From: JAGXQV01 sp964527565
GTDB lineage: Bacteria > Pseudomonadota > Gammaproteobacteria > Burkholderiales > Sulfuricellaceae
Direction: 5' to 3'
Assembly: GCA_964527565.1 (NCBI GenBank)
Contig: CAZGOY010000001.1
Span: forward strand, 186,001 to 250,000
DNA length: 64,000 bases
Within the stretch, counting starts at the first letter, position 1. Each line of letters begins with the position of its first letter. Shown here piece after piece: positions 62,049-64,000 of the stretch. The position numbers and the translations under genes are program-made. The notes beneath the pieces are model-generated. The model did not search any database and was not told the DNA's origin. It was given only the letters and a program-made list of their open reading frames with translations.

Positions 62049-64000
62049 ATGACGATAAAATCCCTGCAAATCGCCTGTTGCGCCGTTTTGTCGGCGTGTT
62101 GCGGCGCTGTCTGCGCCGCCGAGAATCCCGTACCCGCCGGGCAGACCGCCGTTCCCGACAGCACCCTGGGCGAAGTGGTGGTGAGCGGCAAGCGCTTTTC
62201 AGATACCGAGGAACGCCGTTATTCGACCGCCGCCAGGACGGTGTTCGGTCGCGAGGAACTCCAGCGCTATGGCGACTCTTCGGTCAGCGAGGTACTCAAG
62301 CGCCTGCCCGGCATCACGGTTTCCGGCACGCCGGGACGCGGCGGCGACATCCGCATGCGCGGCCTGGGCAAAGGCTACACCATGATCCTGATCAATGGCG
62401 AACCGGCGCCGCGCGGCTATTCGCTCGACGACCTGCCGCCGGAGCAGGTGGAGCGCATCGAGGTGATGCGCGCGCCGGTGGCCGAGTACAGCGCCCGCGC
62501 CATCGCAGGCACCATCAACATCGTCCTCCGGGAAGAATTCGCCAAGAAGACCAACGAAGTCTACGCCAGCCTGGGCTGGGAAGATGGCCGCTTCCAGCCC
62601 GGCGTGTCGTTGCAGCGCGGCGGCAGCGACGGGAATTTCAGCTACAACCTTTCCGGCAAGCTCATGCACAAGGAACTGCCCAGCGTTTCGGCCACCGCCA
62701 CGACCGCGACGGATATCCGTAGCGGTGCGCCGACCCTGGTGCAAACGCTGCGCGAAGAAAGTCGGCGGATTTCCGACGGAGTGCACCTGAACGCGCGGCT
62801 TAACTGGAAACTGGACGGCGGCGACAGCTTCAGCTTTCAGCCCTTCATGGGACAGTGGCGCAGCACCAGCCAGGGCGATGCCCGGCTCGACCAGACGGTG
62901 GGCGCGCAGCCGGCGAGCTACGCCAATGCCCGTTGGCAGGGCGACTCCGCCTCCGCCTGGGTGCGCGGCATGGGTAACCTGAAAAGGAAGCTCGCCGATG
63001 GCGCCAGGCTGGAAGCGCGCTTCAACGTCGGCCAGTTCGAGAGCGACAGCCACACCGCGCGCAACGAGTACGACGCGCTCGGCGGGCTGGCCCACACTAT
63101 CCGCAACAGCACCGGAGTGCGCGACAATAGCGCCGGCTTCAGCGGAAAATACTCGCGCTCGCTGGCGCAGGCGCACCAGTTCGCGGCGGGTTGGGAGCTG
63201 GAGGCGGGAAACCGGCGCGAGCGCGCCAGTTCCATCCAGGACGGCGTCGATCCCCTGGCGCGCTACGGCGACAACGTGCTGGCGCGCACCCTGCGGGTGG
63301 CCGGCTTCGCCCAGGACGAATGGGACGTCACCCCGCTGTGGGCGGTCTACGGCGGCCTGCGCTGGGAGGGCATCCGCACCCTGAGCGAATCGGCGGCCGA
63401 TTCCGCAAGCAACCGTAGCGGCGTATTGAGCCCCCTATTCCACAGCGTCTGGCGTTTCACCGAGGAGAGCAAGGACCAGGTGCGCCTGGGGCTGACGCGC
63501 ACCTACCGCGCCCCCACTCTGACCAACCTCACGGCGCTGCCCACGCTATCCACCAACTACCCGGCGGCGGGCGCCAACACCGCCACCAGCCCGGACAGCA
63601 TCGGCAACCCCAACCTCAGGCCCGAGCTGGCTTGGGGGCTGGACCTCGCCGTCGAGCATTACCTGGCGGCGGGCGGGCTGTTCAGCGCCAGCCTGTTCCG
63701 CCGCGACATCGACGATTTGATCCGCAACGTCACCAGCCTGCAAACCGTCGGCTGGTCGCCGCAGCAGCGCTGGGTGTCGATGCCGCGGAACGTCGGCAGC
63801 GCCACCAGCCGCGGCATCGAACTGGAAGCCAAGTTCCGCCTCGACGAACTGGTCAAGGACGCCCCCCAGTTGAGCGTGCGCGCCAACTACAGCCGCTACA
63901 GGTCGAGCGTGGACGGCGTGCCGGGACCGGACAACCGCCTCGACCAGCAGCCCCGGCACACCGCCAACCTCGGCCTGGACTACCGCGTGCGCGGCCTGCC
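62049..64000 (+). CDS. TonB-dependent outer membrane receptor, partial (runs off right edge)
   Basis: About 650 codons are visible from an ATG at 62049. Signal peptide (MTIKSLQIACCAVLSACCG, then AVCA-AE), a TonB-box-like DSTLGEVVVSGKRF, and a plug domain (SVSEVLKRLPGITVSGTPGRG, shown in part; GGDIRMRGLGKGYTMILING; VERIEVMRAPVAEYSARAIAGTINIVL). From about residue 200 the barrel strands follow, e.g. GLTRTYRAPTLTNL and NPNLRPELAWGLDLAVEHYL. The ligand (siderophore, cobalamin, other) cannot be inferred from the visible part. Confidence 0.92.
   Translation, partial: MTIKSLQIACCAVLSACCGAVCAAENPVPAGQTAVPDSTLGEVVVSGKRFSDTEERRYSTAARTVFGREELQRYGDSSVSEVLKRLPGITVSGTPGRGGDIRMRGLGKGYTMILINGEPAPRGYSLDDLPPEQVERIEVMRAPVAEYSARAIAGTINIVLREEFAKKTNEVYASLGWEDGRFQPGVSLQRGGSDGNFSYNLSGKLMHKELPSVSATATTATDIRSGAPTLVQTLREESRRISDGVHLNARLNWKLDGGDSFSFQPFMGQWRSTSQGDARLDQTVGAQPASYANARWQGDSASAWVRGMGNLKRKLADGARLEARFNVGQFESDSHTARNEYDALGGLAHTIRNSTGVRDNSAGFSGKYSRSLAQAHQFAAGWELEAGNRRERASSIQDGVDPLARYGDNVLARTLRVAGFAQDEWDVTPLWAVYGGLRWEGIRTLSESAADSASNRSGVLSPLFHSVWRFTEESKDQVRLGLTRTYRAPTLTNLTALPTLSTNYPAAGANTATSPDSIGNPNLRPELAWGLDLAVEHYLAAGGLFSASLFRRDIDDLIRNVTSLQTVGWSPQQRWVSMPRNVGSATSRGIELEAKFRLDELVKDAPQLSVRANYSRYRSSVDGVPGPDNRLDQQPRHTANLGLDYRVRGL

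Overview
The window is 64 kb of a high-GC betaproteobacterial chromosome. The gene content points to a sulfur-oxidising, microaerobic or facultatively anaerobic member of the Sulfuricella/Gallionella-like betaproteobacteria: a sulfide:quinone oxidoreductase with all three catalytic cysteines, a complete cbb3 oxidase locus (ccoNOQP plus ccoGHIS) next to an FNR and an Rrf2 regulator, a regulatory PTS without sugar permeases, and a pyruvate dehydrogenase whose E3 carries a lipoyl domain, a typical betaproteobacterial arrangement. The genus is an inference from gene content, not from a marker-gene comparison.

Layout. 1-5.2 kb is mixed accessory sequence: a partial secreted protein, a relic of an Rpn-type nuclease abutting a REP-like palindrome, sqr with a small partner gene, a RelE/ParE-type toxin-antitoxin pair and four MSHA-like minor pilin genes. 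5.2-23.2 kb is housekeeping: ilvA, rpiA, phoU-ppx, pgm, class I aldolase, ispB, tRNA-Pro, the EIIA-HPr-EI PTS operon followed by a stand-alone MetH reactivation domain, mpl, dsbA, a SPOR protein and argS. 23.4-30.5 kb is the pdh operon (aceE-aceF-lpd) and a GlcF-like iron-sulfur protein. 30.5-40.9 kb is the respiratory block: Rrf2, FNR, ccoNOQP, ccoGHIS and a 26-residue membrane microprotein between ccoS and a terminator. 40.9-47.7 kb holds rpoH (with a CIRCE element), cysS, a Phd/VapC module, ffh, a CcsA-like protein and CorB. 47.7-52.7 kb is a signalling and transport group: a cNMP/CBS/DUF294 protein, a DEDDh exonuclease, and a DUF4212 plus sodium:solute symporter pair. 52.8-59.2 kb returns to core genes (rhlE, an FHA protein, pgeF, rluD, bamD).

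From tRNA-Phe (59242) to about 62.0 kb the sequence becomes AT-richer and gene-poor. Here lies a probable anti-phage dCTP deaminase (AvcD/DCD type: P-loop kinase-like domain plus deoxycytidylate deaminase). It has a roughly 250-base non-coding leader that could hold an AvcI-like inhibitory RNA, and an overlapping 70-codon downstream gene that I do not recognise. This is the most interesting locus in the window. A TonB-dependent receptor runs off the right edge.

How the genes fit together: SQR feeds electrons from sulfide into the quinone pool and the cbb3 oxidase is the matching high-affinity terminal oxidase; FNR and the Rrf2 protein next to it are the obvious candidates for oxygen or redox control. 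All functional calls come from reading sequence motifs; no database search was run.
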